From positions 1 to 42,398 of the forward strand of contig JAFGIY010000099.1 of assembly GCA_016929335.1 (NCBI GenBank): a stretch of 42,398 bases of DNA. The letters run 5' to 3'. Positions 7,101 to 15,878 of this stretch are shown piece by piece. The notes below the pieces were generated by a model, which was not told the origin of the DNA, searched no databases, and worked only from the letters and a program-made list of their open reading frames with translations. A program made the position numbers and the translations under genes. Position 1 is the first letter of the stretch; each line of letters begins with the position of its first letter. The stretch comes from Acidobacteriota bacterium (lineage in GTDB: Bacteria; Acidobacteriota; UBA6911).

Positions 7101-8882
7101 ATGACAACCGCTCGCGCAAAAAAATCGTCCGCTCTGCTCTCCACAGTTTTAGATCCGAGAGGGCAACCCACAATCACCGTTCAGCCGATGCCGCTGGCGA
7201 AGCGGCTCGATACAATCCAGGGAAAAACCCTATACATGGTAGACGTGGGATTTGGCGGAGGATGGGAGTTTCTGGAAGAAGCTGTCGCATGGTTCAACCG
7301 GAATATGCCCGGCGTGAAAACGGTTCTGCTGCATAAAAAGGGCATCATGTTTGTGGATGAGCCTGAAATGTGGGCGGAACTGAAAGAAAAAGCCGACGCC
7401 GTAATTTTCGGAGTCGGCGGGTGAGATGGCTGTACGGCGAGTGTCGCCGCACATTGCAGAGAGCTGGAAAGCAGGTTCGGCATCCCTACCGTTCCGATGG
7501 CGAGTGCTCGCTTCGCCGAATTTGCCGCTCAGGATGCGCAAAACCATGGGATGAATCTGCGCTTTTGCTTTCCTCCCTACCCGCTGGTCGGAAGACCTCG
7601 AGAAGTGCTTCGCAAATATGTCGAGGGCAACGATCCCATTTCAGGCAAGCCCTTGATGCAGGAAGTGATGGACGCACTCACACGGCCGTTGAACGAACAG
7701 GAACGGCATCCGAAAGCCGGCCGGCGCAGACCGAGGCCGCGGTTGCTTCAACCCGATACCGAGGAAAACTTCCATCGGCTGTTTCTGGAGAATGGGTGGA
7801 CGGACGGAGCCCCGATCGTGTTGCCTACGGAGGAATGCGTCGCGCACATGCTGACGGGAACCGCCGCCGATCCGGACCAGGTTATCGGCCAAATGACCGT
7901 TACGATTCATCAGGAAAAACTGGAATATACGGTGGAAAAAGTCGCCGTCAATGCAGTCATGGCCGGCGCCGGGCCGGAGCATTTGCCGGTGATTCTTGCG
8001 CTGGCGGCCGGCGAGGAAACCTCCATGCCGAGTTCAACCACTTCATTCGGCAGAATGGCGGTTGTAAACGGTCCTATCCGTGAGGAGATCGGCATGAATT
8101 CAGGGCTGGGAGCGTTAAGCCCCTTCAATCACGCCAATACCGTTATCGGGAGAGCCTGGACGCTGATGACCATCAATCTGGGAGATGCCCGGTTGAACGA
8201 GACTTTCATGGGCTCGACAGGCAACAACATGAACTATAACAACATGCTGATCGCGGAAAATGAAGAGCGAAGCATCTGGGAACCCTTTCACGTCAGAATG
8301 GGATTCAAAAAAGACGAAAGCGTTGTCAGCCTGTTTCAAGGCTGGACCGCGATCAACAGCATGGGAGCCGCCGGCTGCCGCCGGCCGGCACAGGAAGAAA
8401 CACTGATCATGATGCAGGCATTCCCATGCCTGCAGGGAGCCATCACGCTGGTGATGGATCCTCTCGTTGCCAGGCATCTTAAAGAGCAGGGATTTGACAA
8501 CCCGGGGAAACTCTCCGCATATCTGTCTGAGAATTTCAAGATGACGGCCGGACAGTTCTGGGCCTCCGACGTGGTCTATTCCCTTGTGGAACCGAATGCG
8601 CGAAACGGAATGGAGCCCTATGCATCATGGCTGAAGCTGCCCAAAGATGCCGTTATCGCCCCCTACATTTTCCCCGACAAAATCAACATGATCGTTGTCG
8701 GCGGCGAAACGCAGGCGCTCTGGCTGACTACGGACATGTGGCGCACGAAGTCCGTTTCCATCGATAAATGGCGCCCGAAAAGCGGGAAATTTGTGGAAGA
8801 TGTACAGACGGCACGCCGCCGCCATGCCAGACAAAAAAGGCACGCCGGCGCGCTCAATGCATCCGGCTACGATCTGAAATAG
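7101..8882 (+). CDS. UGSC-family selenoprotein fused to a large C-terminal domain
   Basis: 593-aa protein if the in-frame TGA at 7422-7424 is read as selenocysteine (U108). The reading frame is the same on both sides of the TGA. Upstream residues (DTIQGKTLYMVDVGF ... ADAVIFGVGG) and downstream residues (DGCTASV ... ELESRFGIPTVPMAS ... FAEFA) together form one uninterrupted UGSC-type domain. The predicted redox motif is U-D-G-C-T, which keeps the U-x-x-C spacing of the UGSC family first described in marine metagenomes. An alternative start after the TGA would cut the domain in half. From about residue 225 a second domain follows (WTDGAPIVLPTEE, EKVAVNAVMAGAGPEHLPV, VVNGPIREEIGMNSG, IAENEERSIWEP). 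I recall that domain as a separate protein in other bacteria. The function is unknown, probably thiol/selenol redox. A hairpin follows the TGA at bSECIS spacing. No sel genes are in the window. Confidence 0.85.
7430..7459 (+). promoter_or_regulatory. bSECIS-like hairpin downstream of the UGA codon
   Basis: Five bases after the TGA, CTGTA (7430-7434) pairs with TGCAG (7455-7459), one pair being G-U. Above it CGGCGA (7435-7440) pairs with TCGCCG (7444-7449). The apical loop is GTG, or AGTGT if the top pair opens, and a five-base bulge lies on the 3' side. The loop begins 16 bases after the TGA. Bacterial SECIS elements need a stem with a G/U in the apical loop about 16-37 bases past the UGA, which fits. 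The hairpin lies inside the coding sequence, as is normal in bacteria. Confidence 0.6.
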
Positions 8883-8956
8883 CGCTCTAATTCAGATCCT
8901 TTGTTTGAGTCTTCCGGATTCCTCTGTCGGGGATCTGTGCGGCTCGATGCGTTCTG

Positions 8957-9006
8957 CAATTCCCTTATTTGAAAGCTTGGGGGGCTTATGGCATCCAAGG
9001 GAATTG
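8957..9006. terminator. Inverted repeat after the selenoprotein gene
   Basis: Perfect 10-base arms CAATTCCCTT (8957-8966) and AAGGGAATTG (8997-9006) surround a 30-base loop and are followed by TTTATTCG. The loop is long and the U-run short, so it may be a weak terminator or a repeat remnant. Confidence 0.3.
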
Positions 9007-9056
9007 TTTATTCGTAAGAGCCCGCGCAAATCCGCGGTGTCCTTTCTTTCGAATTT

Positions 9057-9350
9057 CTAATGGCCTGCACGCATCAGTCCGTATCCACTGGACCCGCCGC
9101 AGGCAGGACGTGGGGTAGAGCCGTTATCGGGATAGGATCCGACAATCGTCCAGCCTTCATTTCTCAATTCGTCGAGGGCAAGCTGTCTGTTGGTCCACCG
9201 ACGCGTGGACTCTGAGGGATCTGCAAAGAGATCGGTCAGAAAATGCCATACTCCCTTCTCATGTTCCAGCCATGCGTAGCGGGTCACCATCGCATTGGGG
9301 AATACGGTACCGGCCAAATTTTCTCGATTAAATGCTCGATAGTAACCCAT
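9057..9350 (-). CDS. Small hypothetical protein, possibly the 3' part of a frameshifted gene
   Basis: 97-aa frame. The stretch RQLALDELRNEGWTIVGSYP resembles the small DUF4177-type motif (ALxELxxEGWxxV), which favours real coding. No strong ribosome site precedes the ATG at 9350. Another minus-strand frame (9328-9525; MKINDFSIFFPGLDF ... GRWLEGNKTFVAR) ends just inside it in a different phase. A single-base slip near 9360-9390 would join the two into one about 150-aa protein, so this may be a degraded gene. From 9526 to 9741 I see no gene, only the leader of the TIR-like gene with a possible -10 TATAAC at 9714-9719. Confidence 0.4.
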   Translation of the reverse strand: MGYYRAFNRENLAGTVFPNAMVTRYAWLEHEKGVWHFLTDLFADPSESTRRWTNRQLALDELRNEGWTIVGSYPDNGSTPRPACGGSSGYGLMRAGH

Positions 9351-9741
9351 GGCTTCCCATTTCCGGTCTGGTCCGTGCTACAAAGGTTTTGTTACCTTCA
9401 AGCCAACGCCCGAATAAAATGCAATCGCCATACCAATCGAGGCTGTGAAAATCGAGCCCGGGAAAGAAAATTGAAAAGTCATTTATCTTCATACAAATAG
9501 AGGCGCGTGTCGGCGGCCCCGGCATGAAATCCGGTTCAATCGTTTCTCAAAACCAGGCGTGCGACTGCTGATTTTCGTCATCTGCGTGCTCAAAATCAGC
9601 CCGGGCAATGCCCGAAGTCCCGAAGAGAGCTTCCCGGAATTATCGTGGATCGGTGATTGCCGTCACTGATCAGAAAAGCGGCATACACGATAATCCTATT
9701 CAGAGTCAGACACTATAACTGTTTATCAGGGGGGCAAGAAC

Positions 9742-10605
9742 GTGGCTGATAGTCAAAGCATCGTACATCCTCGACTGTGGATCAATTATCCCTACATCGA
9801 CAAGGAAGAAAGGGATTTTTCTTATCTGGTTCCACAGCTGAAAAATGACAATATCGAAGCTGTATACGATTCATTCCGCATGATGTCGGACACTCATCTC
9901 TGGGCCCGCGTTGTGCCAAGGCTGATCAGCATCGGGTTTGACGGCTGGTTGTACATCCTCACCCATCAATGCTTTACACGCAAGACCTATACCGACGAGC
10001 TTACGGGGGCGATCGATCAGGTCGTGAAGTACATGGGACCCGAGTTCCCCATGATTGGCCTGATGCATGGTATCGCTACCCAGAATGTTCCTCCGGCGCT
10101 TCGAGTACGCCCCTGCATATCACTAGGTGATCCTGAATGGAAACGGCAACTGTCTGCAGTTTTCAAAAACCGCGTGTTGCTGGGAAAGGATGGGAAAATG
10201 CGGAAAGATACATGCTATGAATGGAGAATTCACTCCTGCTATGGTGGCGATCCTTCCATGACTGCAATTGAAGTCCGTTCCACTGATGAACGAATTCAGT
10301 ACTGGCGTTTCGCAATCCCCAAATCGGTGGAAACAGCCGGATGGGGACAGGGGCCGTCCGGGGGAGCAGACATCTCTCGTGTCCGATTTGCGGAAGCAAA
10401 AGGAACCGGCAGGCATGAAGGGCGCGACATAACCTGGTTCGGAGCAGCCAATACAATTTCAGATACTGAAAGCGCTTATGCCGTCTTTCTGGGACCTCTG
10501 CCGGAGTTCATTTGTTTTGGACCGGCCAAGAGCCCATTTGGGCCTCCGGGGGTCATGGAAGTCATTCGGCCAAACCTTCTGAGCAAGCCGAATCAGATTC
10601 ACTGA
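9742..10605 (+). CDS. Standalone TIR-like domain protein
   Basis: 287-aa protein with a GTG start, supported by GGGGGG 8-13 bases upstream. Residues about 10-100 show a TIR-type flavodoxin-like fold: an opening strand (PRLWINYPYIDKEERDFSYL), then NIEAVYDSF where TIR domains bind or process NAD, then GFDGWLYILTHQCFTRKTYTDEL. In the last segment E86 sits where the catalytic Glu of bacterial NADase TIR domains lies. The C-terminal about 180 residues (CYGGDPSMTAIEVRS, WRFAIPKSVETAGWGQGPSGG, ISDTESAYAVFLGPLPEF) are an unrecognised beta-rich domain. There is no signal peptide or membrane segment. No STING, Thoeris or CBASS partner is adjacent, so a defence role is inference. Conventional ferredoxin or nucleotidyltransferase motifs are absent. 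Confidence 0.6.
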   Translation: MADSQSIVHPRLWINYPYIDKEERDFSYLVPQLKNDNIEAVYDSFRMMSDTHLWARVVPRLISIGFDGWLYILTHQCFTRKTYTDELTGAIDQVVKYMGPEFPMIGLMHGIATQNVPPALRVRPCISLGDPEWKRQLSAVFKNRVLLGKDGKMRKDTCYEWRIHSCYGGDPSMTAIEVRSTDERIQYWRFAIPKSVETAGWGQGPSGGADISRVRFAEAKGTGRHEGRDITWFGAANTISDTESAYAVFLGPLPEFICFGPAKSPFGPPGVMEVIRPNLLSKPNQIH

Positions 10606-10640
10606 GCAGATACCGGTCATTAACAGCCCCGCAGTTTACG

Positions 10641-10661
10641 CTGGGCGCGGAATGCGCCCAG
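10641..10661. terminator. GC-rich hairpin after the TIR-like gene
   Basis: CTGGGCGC-GGAAT-GCGCCCAG is a perfect 8-bp stem with a 5-base loop, 36 bases after the stop codon. There is no U-run, so it is a stable 3' hairpin or repeat rather than a classical terminator. Confidence 0.4.
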
Positions 10662-10814
10662 TTCTACGTATCCTGGATCTCCTCAAAAATTCTGTTCCCG
10701 CCTCCGGACAGCCCTCCGAGAAAATATCACTCCTGCAGAGCCGGAGGCTTTAGGTTGTGAACCGCGCAAAGCGGCAGGCCCTGAAAGAGCCAGACGGCAA
10801 AGCCCGGTGCTTCA

Positions 10815-11031
10815 GAGACTGTCTCAAAACTCAACAATGGGATTCATAACCATGGTAGCGATGACGCAATCTGCATAAGCAAAGATTTCCATGTGGGTCG
10901 CGGCTGAAGCCGCGACGCGCAATAAATCCCCTGTGTAAAAGATATTTATGCCTGATCTTCTGTTTGCACCAACATATCGCGGCTGAAGCCGCGACCCACA
11001 TGATTCAAGGCATGCCTTTTGAGACAGTCTC
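10815..11031. repeat. 217-bp MITE-like element with 15-bp terminal inverted repeats
   Basis: Ends are GAGACTGTCTCAAAA (10815-10829) and TTTTGAGACAGTCTC (11017-11031), perfect inverted repeats. Inside, a second inverted pair carries CATGTGGGTCGCGGCT (10890-10905) and its complement ending at 11002. Each inner arm is itself a hairpin (GTCGCGGC-TGAA-GCCGCGAC). It encodes nothing. The sequence from 10945 to about 11059, that is the right half plus about 28 bases beyond the right end, recurs in inverted orientation at 42273-42398. This suggests a mobile non-autonomous element with conserved flanks, or a larger repeat unit. Confidence 0.75.
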
Positions 11032-11419
11032 TTGCGCCCTGAGCGTTGCTGCCGCGCTGCTTTCGGGGCTTGTTCCTTATTTATCTGCCTACACTGCATT
11101 CATTCCTGGAATTGTCAAACCTTACAAGTTCTCCGGCCGAGCCGGAGGTTTGCTTAAAAGCGAATCCTCTCCGCAGTCACAAAATTGGGCTGAATCCACA
11201 CACTCCATGTAAAGAAAGCGCACGATATTCAGGCGACCGATCACTGTAAATCATTGATAAACCTCTGTTTTGGATCAGGCACGCGGATTGCACTCCTATA
11301 TTGTCGGAATTTCCCGGATGGGTAGCGGCTCCGGCCGCTGCATCAAGGAAAGAGCGGCGGATGAGCAGCTTTCCGGATTCGCCGCCGCTGCAATAATATC
11401 CGCATCATGGAGAGGGCGT
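11032..11419. other. Intergenic region before the second ECF sigma gene
   Basis: No gene is supported. The first about 30 bases (TTGCGCCCTGAGCGTTGCTGC) still belong to the repeat shared with the window end. A CTCCGGCC/GGCCGGAG-like stem lies around 11131-11149. A long in-frame extension of the sigma gene from 11270 lacks a ribosome site and reads as non-conserved sequence. Confidence 0.35.
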
Positions 11420-12163
11420 ATGGAGGAAATGACTTCAACTTATTCCAATTTGCAGGACCGCGCACTGATCAGCCGGAGCCAGAACGGCGACGCGCTTGCG
11501 TTTGAAGATCTGGTGCGAAAGTATCAGCATCAGCTGTCTACGCTCGTATGCTGGCATGCCGGTCCGGCCGCCGATACGGATGACATACTTCAACTCATCC
11601 TGTGCAAGGTTTATTTCTCATTAAAATCCTTTGACATCAACCGGCCCTTTTATCCATGGCTCCGCCGGATTGCGGTGAACAGGTGCTGTGACGAGCGCAG
11701 GCGTCTCCGCCGCCGGAGGACTTTGACTTTTGCGGAATTGGATATGGAAGAGAATTCCATGGAAGCCGAATTGCCGGCTCTCCGCGCGTGGGCCAACACG
11801 CACTACGCGGATAATGAACGGAAGCTTGGGGACGCACTGCGAGCGGCCATTCAACTGCTTCCCGAGGAGCATCGGACGATTATTGTTCTGCGTCATTTCC
11901 GGCAGGTCTCCTATGAAGAAATCGGTGAAATCCTAAAATGCACGCCGCGGGCTGCAAGAGTCAAAGCCTGCCGGGCGCGCGCCGCGCTCCGCAAATTGAT
12001 TCTAAGGTCATCACCATCCGGAATCATGGATGCCGCAGCCTTGAATCTCCTGCAGAGACTTCATTCCAGTCGCCGGAAAGAATCCGTCGATGAGCATAAA
12101 GCCAGGATCCCGCGAATACCGGCTCAGTCCAACTGCAGGCGATACATCATGAAAGCGGAGTGA
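11420..12163 (+). CDS. ECF-type RNA polymerase sigma factor
   Basis: 247-aa sigma-70 family protein from the ATG at 11420, preceded by GGAGAGGG; the first recognisable domain begins shortly after (RALISRSQNGDALAFEDLVRKYQ). Region 2 (about 15-85) includes the DDILQLILCKVYFSL helix and PFYPWLRRIAVNRCCDERRR. Region 4 (about 140-195) includes LLPEEHRTIIVLRHFRQVSYEEIGEILKC. TPRAARVKACRARAALRKLI, the recognition helix and trailing basic segment, is typical of ECF factors. A 50-residue basic C-terminal tail after region 4 (SPSGIMDAAALNLL ...) is unusual and might be a regulatory extension. No anti-sigma gene follows; the next gene is a secreted protein 221 bases on. Confidence 0.88.
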   Translation: MEEMTSTYSNLQDRALISRSQNGDALAFEDLVRKYQHQLSTLVCWHAGPAADTDDILQLILCKVYFSLKSFDINRPFYPWLRRIAVNRCCDERRRLRRRRTLTFAELDMEENSMEAELPALRAWANTHYADNERKLGDALRAAIQLLPEEHRTIIVLRHFRQVSYEEIGEILKCTPRAARVKACRARAALRKLILRSSPSGIMDAAALNLLQRLHSSRRKESVDEHKARIPRIPAQSNCRRYIMKAE

Positions 12164-12384
12164 CAAGCGGGCTCCCGATGAAGTCTGAAGAGGATCAGGC
12201 ACACATTGCCGCTTGCGATATCAACCAAGACTGGTATAAGAGTATAGGGATTCTGTGCAATCAGATATGAAACATGGAAACATGAAAAGTTTTGCCGCGC
12301 TCCCCAAACCACTCCGGGGATCGGGAATCGTGACTGCCGAAGCTCCTATGACTCCGGCATTCCTGGCCGGCTGTCGAGGCGTTT

Positions 12385-13029
12385 ATGCATAAATCTATCC
12401 TGAATAGGTGGTTGCGTATTATTATGCTGCTTTATTTCGGCGCCTTGTCGGGCGGCGAAATCCTGCATGCCGTCGAACCGCAGCAAGCGAAGGTACCCGA
12501 GATATGGCGTCCGGGCGAGAGAAAATGGCCGGATTGGCTGGAGGAGACCGCCAAAAGACTCGAAAAAGCCAAAAATGCCAACGCCCCGGGGGCTGAAATT
12601 GAATTCTTACACTCCAGGGCTTCCGAATTGCTTGAAAGAGCAAAGGCCTCGCGCGACAATTACTTCCGTTTCGACCGATTTATTGCAGCTACAAATGCAA
12701 TACTTGAAGCAAGTGATAGAATAGTCTGGTCGCGTAAAATCGAGCATGCCCCCCAGGAGCAGGACTTCTGGGGAGCGGGCCTATTCCTGCCGGGCTGTTA
12801 TTTCAGGGTTCGACAGGCGGACTTTTTCGCCTCGTTGATCGAAGAGAAGAATGCGGAACAGTATGTAACGTGGACGAAAAGTTTTTATCAACAGGCTCGA
12901 GGAGCTTTCGATGCCCGTGAATATCAGAGGTCGAAGTTGCTTGCGGATGCCTCGTGGTTTGTTGTGCTGGCTATGGAATGCATTGCTCAAGCGACGGTTC
13001 AAATGCCCGACACTTCCATCATTAAATAG
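12385..13029 (+). CDS. Hypothetical exported protein in the two-component operon
   Basis: 214-aa protein, not recognised. The N-terminus is a signal peptide or anchor (ILNRWLRIIMLLYFGALSGGEILHAVEP). Residues about 45-100 look like a charged helical hairpin (WLEETAKRLEKAKNA ... SRASELLERAKASRDNYFRFDR), then an aromatic-rich helical part (YVTWTKSFYQQARGAFDAREYQRSKLLADAS). The overall character is all-alpha and periplasmic. It starts with GAGG five bases before the ATG and lies only 6 bases before the histidine kinase gene. It may therefore be a periplasmic accessory or ligand-binding partner of that kinase; this is inference from position. Confidence 0.7.
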   Translation: MHKSILNRWLRIIMLLYFGALSGGEILHAVEPQQAKVPEIWRPGERKWPDWLEETAKRLEKAKNANAPGAEIEFLHSRASELLERAKASRDNYFRFDRFIAATNAILEASDRIVWSRKIEHAPQEQDFWGAGLFLPGCYFRVRQADFFASLIEEKNAEQYVTWTKSFYQQARGAFDAREYQRSKLLADASWFVVLAMECIAQATVQMPDTSIIK

Positions 13030-13035
13030 GTTGCG

Positions 13036-14508
13036 ATGCTCTGGCCGGCTCCGGTAAGTTTCCGCGCTCAAGCTTTTATTATCGCTGCGGCATCGCTGGC
13101 GGTAGCGGGCCTGGCTGCCCTTATTGTCCAGGATGTGGTTTTCACCACCGAAAATAAGCTTCTGACCGATGCGCAACAGCTCTGTATGGCTGCCTGCCAG
13201 GAACTGAAGATCCAGTACAAGGAACGGGCGGAATATGGGGGGGATCCGCTTCAAAACCTGCCTCAGGATGCTCAGGAGATTTCTCTCAGGGGAATTTCCA
13301 ATACCGTATTGAACGCATACAAAGGCATCAAAGGCGGAATGTATCTGGAAAATCCGGGCAGAATCATGGGATATGCCTATCCGACTGCCCCTCCGGGCCC
13401 CGCATCGGATCTGACGGAAAATGAAAGGGAATTCATCCGCTCCCTGGCCAGCCGCGCGGCTGCCAACGATGAGATAACAACTCAATCGGAGTGGTGGGAC
13501 CGCGATCTGGTTGTGGGCTCCGCGGTCAGGACCCGCGACATGATTCTCTGGACAATGAGGCGGGTGCCGGTTCTCCGCTATCCCGTCATTGGAACACACC
13601 GCTGGTGGCTGGCGGCACTCGTTTTTTCCGCTATCCTGGGAGTTGGCGGTATCATTTCGATCTGGTACATGCTGCACTCCGGAGTCGTGACCATCAACCA
13701 GGGCCTGCGCCGTCTTGAGGATAATTTTTCGTATAGACTTCCGCTTGTCCGCGGGGATCTGGGACAAGTCAGCCATGCAATTAACCGGATGGCGGAACGA
13801 CGCATGGCCCTTGAAGAAAAGCTGCGGCAGCAGGATCGCCTGGCAGCGCTGGGCAAAGTGGTTGCCGGCGTGGCGCACGAGGTCCGAAATCCCTTGAACT
13901 CCATAAAACTGACGCTGCAGCTCCTCGATCGCCGGCTGAAAAAAGGCGTCGCCACATCCAGCGAGGTTCAGGAATGCCTTCAGGAAATTGATCGCCTTGA
14001 TATGATTGTCGGAAGGCTGCTCGCCTTTGGAAGGCCGGCAATGACGAACCGCCATACGCAGGAAATCGAGCCATTGATCCATCAGGCTGCTAAAATGGTT
14101 CATGAACCGATGCAGAAAAAAAATATTCAGATCATTACCAATAAGCCGGAGCCGGGCCTTGTGGCCGACGTGGACGGCCCCCAGATTATTCAGGTGCTGA
14201 TCAACCTGCTGCTGAACGCCATTGAAGCATCTCCGCCGTCCGGAACCGTGAAGCTTGCGGCGGAGAGTCTTGGGCCGAATATCTGCATTAGAATCGCCGA
14301 TGAAGGCGAACGCATTCCCGATGACGTCCGTCACCACGTGTTTGACGCCTATTACACGACAAAACCAAACGGAAGCGGATTGGGTCTGGCGGTTTCCAGA
14401 GAAATTATCGCAAACCATGGGGGCGCGCTGGAATTCGAATCAGAGAACACGGGCACGACCTTCATCATGCTGCTTCCCATTGAGAGGAGCGCCGCAGATG
14501 CGACCTAA
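13036..14508 (+). CDS. Membrane sensor histidine kinase (NtrB-like output)
   Basis: 490-aa kinase. Two membrane helices (about 12-31 and 190-212) flank a periplasmic sensor of about 155 residues. HAMP (about 213-262) is followed by the dimerisation domain with phospho-acceptor H281 in AGVAHEVRNPLNS. The ATP-binding domain has the N box (INLLLNAIEA, N394), the G1 region ADEGERIPDD (421-430) and the G2 region GSGLGLA (446-452). The second Gly of the usual D-x-G-x-G motif in G1 is replaced by Arg (DEGER), which is unusual but may still allow nucleotide binding. The gene overlaps the response regulator by 11 bases, so this is a cognate pair. The input signal is unknown; the exported protein encoded just upstream is a candidate partner. 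Confidence 0.92.
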   Translation: MLWPAPVSFRAQAFIIAAASLAVAGLAALIVQDVVFTTENKLLTDAQQLCMAACQELKIQYKERAEYGGDPLQNLPQDAQEISLRGISNTVLNAYKGIKGGMYLENPGRIMGYAYPTAPPGPASDLTENEREFIRSLASRAAANDEITTQSEWWDRDLVVGSAVRTRDMILWTMRRVPVLRYPVIGTHRWWLAALVFSAILGVGGIISIWYMLHSGVVTINQGLRRLEDNFSYRLPLVRGDLGQVSHAINRMAERRMALEEKLRQQDRLAALGKVVAGVAHEVRNPLNSIKLTLQLLDRRLKKGVATSSEVQECLQEIDRLDMIVGRLLAFGRPAMTNRHTQEIEPLIHQAAKMVHEPMQKKNIQIITNKPEPGLVADVDGPQIIQVLINLLLNAIEASPPSGTVKLAAESLGPNICIRIADEGERIPDDVRHHVFDAYYTTKPNGSGLGLAVSREIIANHGGALEFESENTGTTFIMLLPIERSAADAT

Positions 14509-15859
14509 AGCTTCCGTCCTCATTGCCGAAGACGAATCGCAGGCGCGTGAATCCCTGCGCGCTCTGCTGGAAGATGAAGGGTATCAGGTCCTCTGTGCGC
14601 CGGATGGTATGGAGGCCTCCCGGATTCTCAACCAGTCGTCCGTTGAAGCAGCCGTCATTGATATCCGCATGCCTTTTAAGGATGGACTCGCGCTGCTCCG
14701 GGAACTCAAAGATCATCCCGCACCTCCGGCCGTCCTTATTATGACGGCTTACGGCACCAGCGCCGTTGCGATCGAAGCGATGGCACTGGGAGCGTTTGAT
14801 TACCTGACCAAACCTCTCAATTTCGACGAACTGCGTATTCAGCTGCAGAGGGCAATCGAAGACCGCCGCCGGACAAGCGAACTGGAAGCGTACAGGATCG
14901 AGGAAGATGCCCAGCAGGAATCCGAGATTGTAGGCAGCAGTCCGGCCATGCAGAAGCTGTATAAAATGATCGGGCAAGTTTCGTCCACGGACTCAACGGT
15001 CCTGATTCGAGGAGAATCCGGAACCGGGAAGGAGGTCGTCGCACGCGCGATCCATAAGCACAGCCTTCGCGCCTCAAGACGGCTCGTAAAAGTCAATTGC
15101 GCCTCCATACCGGAAACCCTTCTGGAAGCGGAATTGTTCGGGCACGAGCGAGGAGCATTTACCGGAGCATCGCAGCGCAGAATAGGTAAATTCGAATATG
15201 CCGCCGGAGGAACGCTTTTCCTGGATGAGATCGGAGAGCTCGGGCATGCGACGCAGGTAAAACTGCTGCGCGTGCTGCAGGACCACTGCATCGAGCGCCT
15301 GGGCTCCAATATAACAATACCCCTCGATGTGCGAATCCTGGCCGCTACCAATTGCGATCTGGAATCAGCCGTAAAGGAGGGGCGATTCCGTGAAGATCTC
15401 TATTACCGCCTGAATGTGGTTACTCTTCGAATTCCTCCGCTGCGTCAAAGACATGAAGACATAATGGAACTCGCGCAATTTCTTCTTCGCCGAAGCGCCA
15501 ACCGGATGAAATTGCAGATTCCCTCGATTTCGGAAGAAGCCAAAGAACTCCTCTGCAACAGCGACTGGCCGGGCAACGTTCGCGAACTCGAACACTGCCT
15601 CGAACGGGCGCTTATTCTCAGCCGGTCCGGCGTTATTCTCAGAGAGCATGTGGAGCTTTCCGCAGTTCCGTCCGCTTCAGATCCTATGGATTCTTTTTCC
15701 CTTGAAGACGGTCTTCGCAGCGCTGTCGCGAAATTGGAGCGCCGGTTGATTGAAAAGGCTTTGGCATCCTCCGGAGGAAACCGGACGCGCGCATCGGAAA
15801 TCCTGAAAATCAACCGCCGCCTGCTCTACGACAAACTGCGCGAATACGGCATGGAATAG
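14498..15859 (+). CDS. Sigma-54-dependent NtrC-family response regulator
   Basis: 453-aa regulator from the ATG at 14498, where GAGAGGAG precedes; longer in-frame starts would run back through the kinase gene. The receiver domain (1-120) has acidic residues E11/D12, phospho-acceptor D55 (AVIDIRMPFKDG), T83 and K105. The AAA+ domain (about 145-375) has Walker A GESGTGKE (172-179), the sigma-54-contacting GAFTGA loop (219-224) and Walker B GGTLFLDEIGE. The C-terminal Fis-type HTH (about 410-453) includes GGNRTRASEILKINRRLLYDKL. All catalytic features are intact, so it should activate RpoN promoters when phosphorylated. I found no convincing -24/-12 promoter in the window, so its targets probably lie elsewhere. 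Confidence 0.95.
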   Translation: MRPKASVLIAEDESQARESLRALLEDEGYQVLCAPDGMEASRILNQSSVEAAVIDIRMPFKDGLALLRELKDHPAPPAVLIMTAYGTSAVAIEAMALGAFDYLTKPLNFDELRIQLQRAIEDRRRTSELEAYRIEEDAQQESEIVGSSPAMQKLYKMIGQVSSTDSTVLIRGESGTGKEVVARAIHKHSLRASRRLVKVNCASIPETLLEAELFGHERGAFTGASQRRIGKFEYAAGGTLFLDEIGELGHATQVKLLRVLQDHCIERLGSNITIPLDVRILAATNCDLESAVKEGRFREDLYYRLNVVTLRIPPLRQRHEDIMELAQFLLRRSANRMKLQIPSISEEAKELLCNSDWPGNVRELEHCLERALILSRSGVILREHVELSAVPSASDPMDSFSLEDGLRSAVAKLERRLIEKALASSGGNRTRASEILKINRRLLYDKLREYGME

Positions 15860-15878
15860 CCGAGCTTAAAACCAAGCC

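Noticed and set aside
7101..7424. The region before the TGA treated as an independent 107-aa gene
   Set aside because: The frame continues with the same domain after the TGA, and the next in-frame ATG would start in the middle of a conserved strand.
7370..8083. A 237-codon plus-strand frame overlapping the selenoprotein gene in another phase
   Set aside because: It has low complexity, rich in Arg, Gly and Ser, and its frame conflicts with the conserved UGSC domain.
12781..14418. A 545-codon open frame on the minus strand opposite the histidine kinase gene
   Set aside because: It is antisense to an intact kinase with all its boxes. No ribosome site or recognisable protein feature is present.
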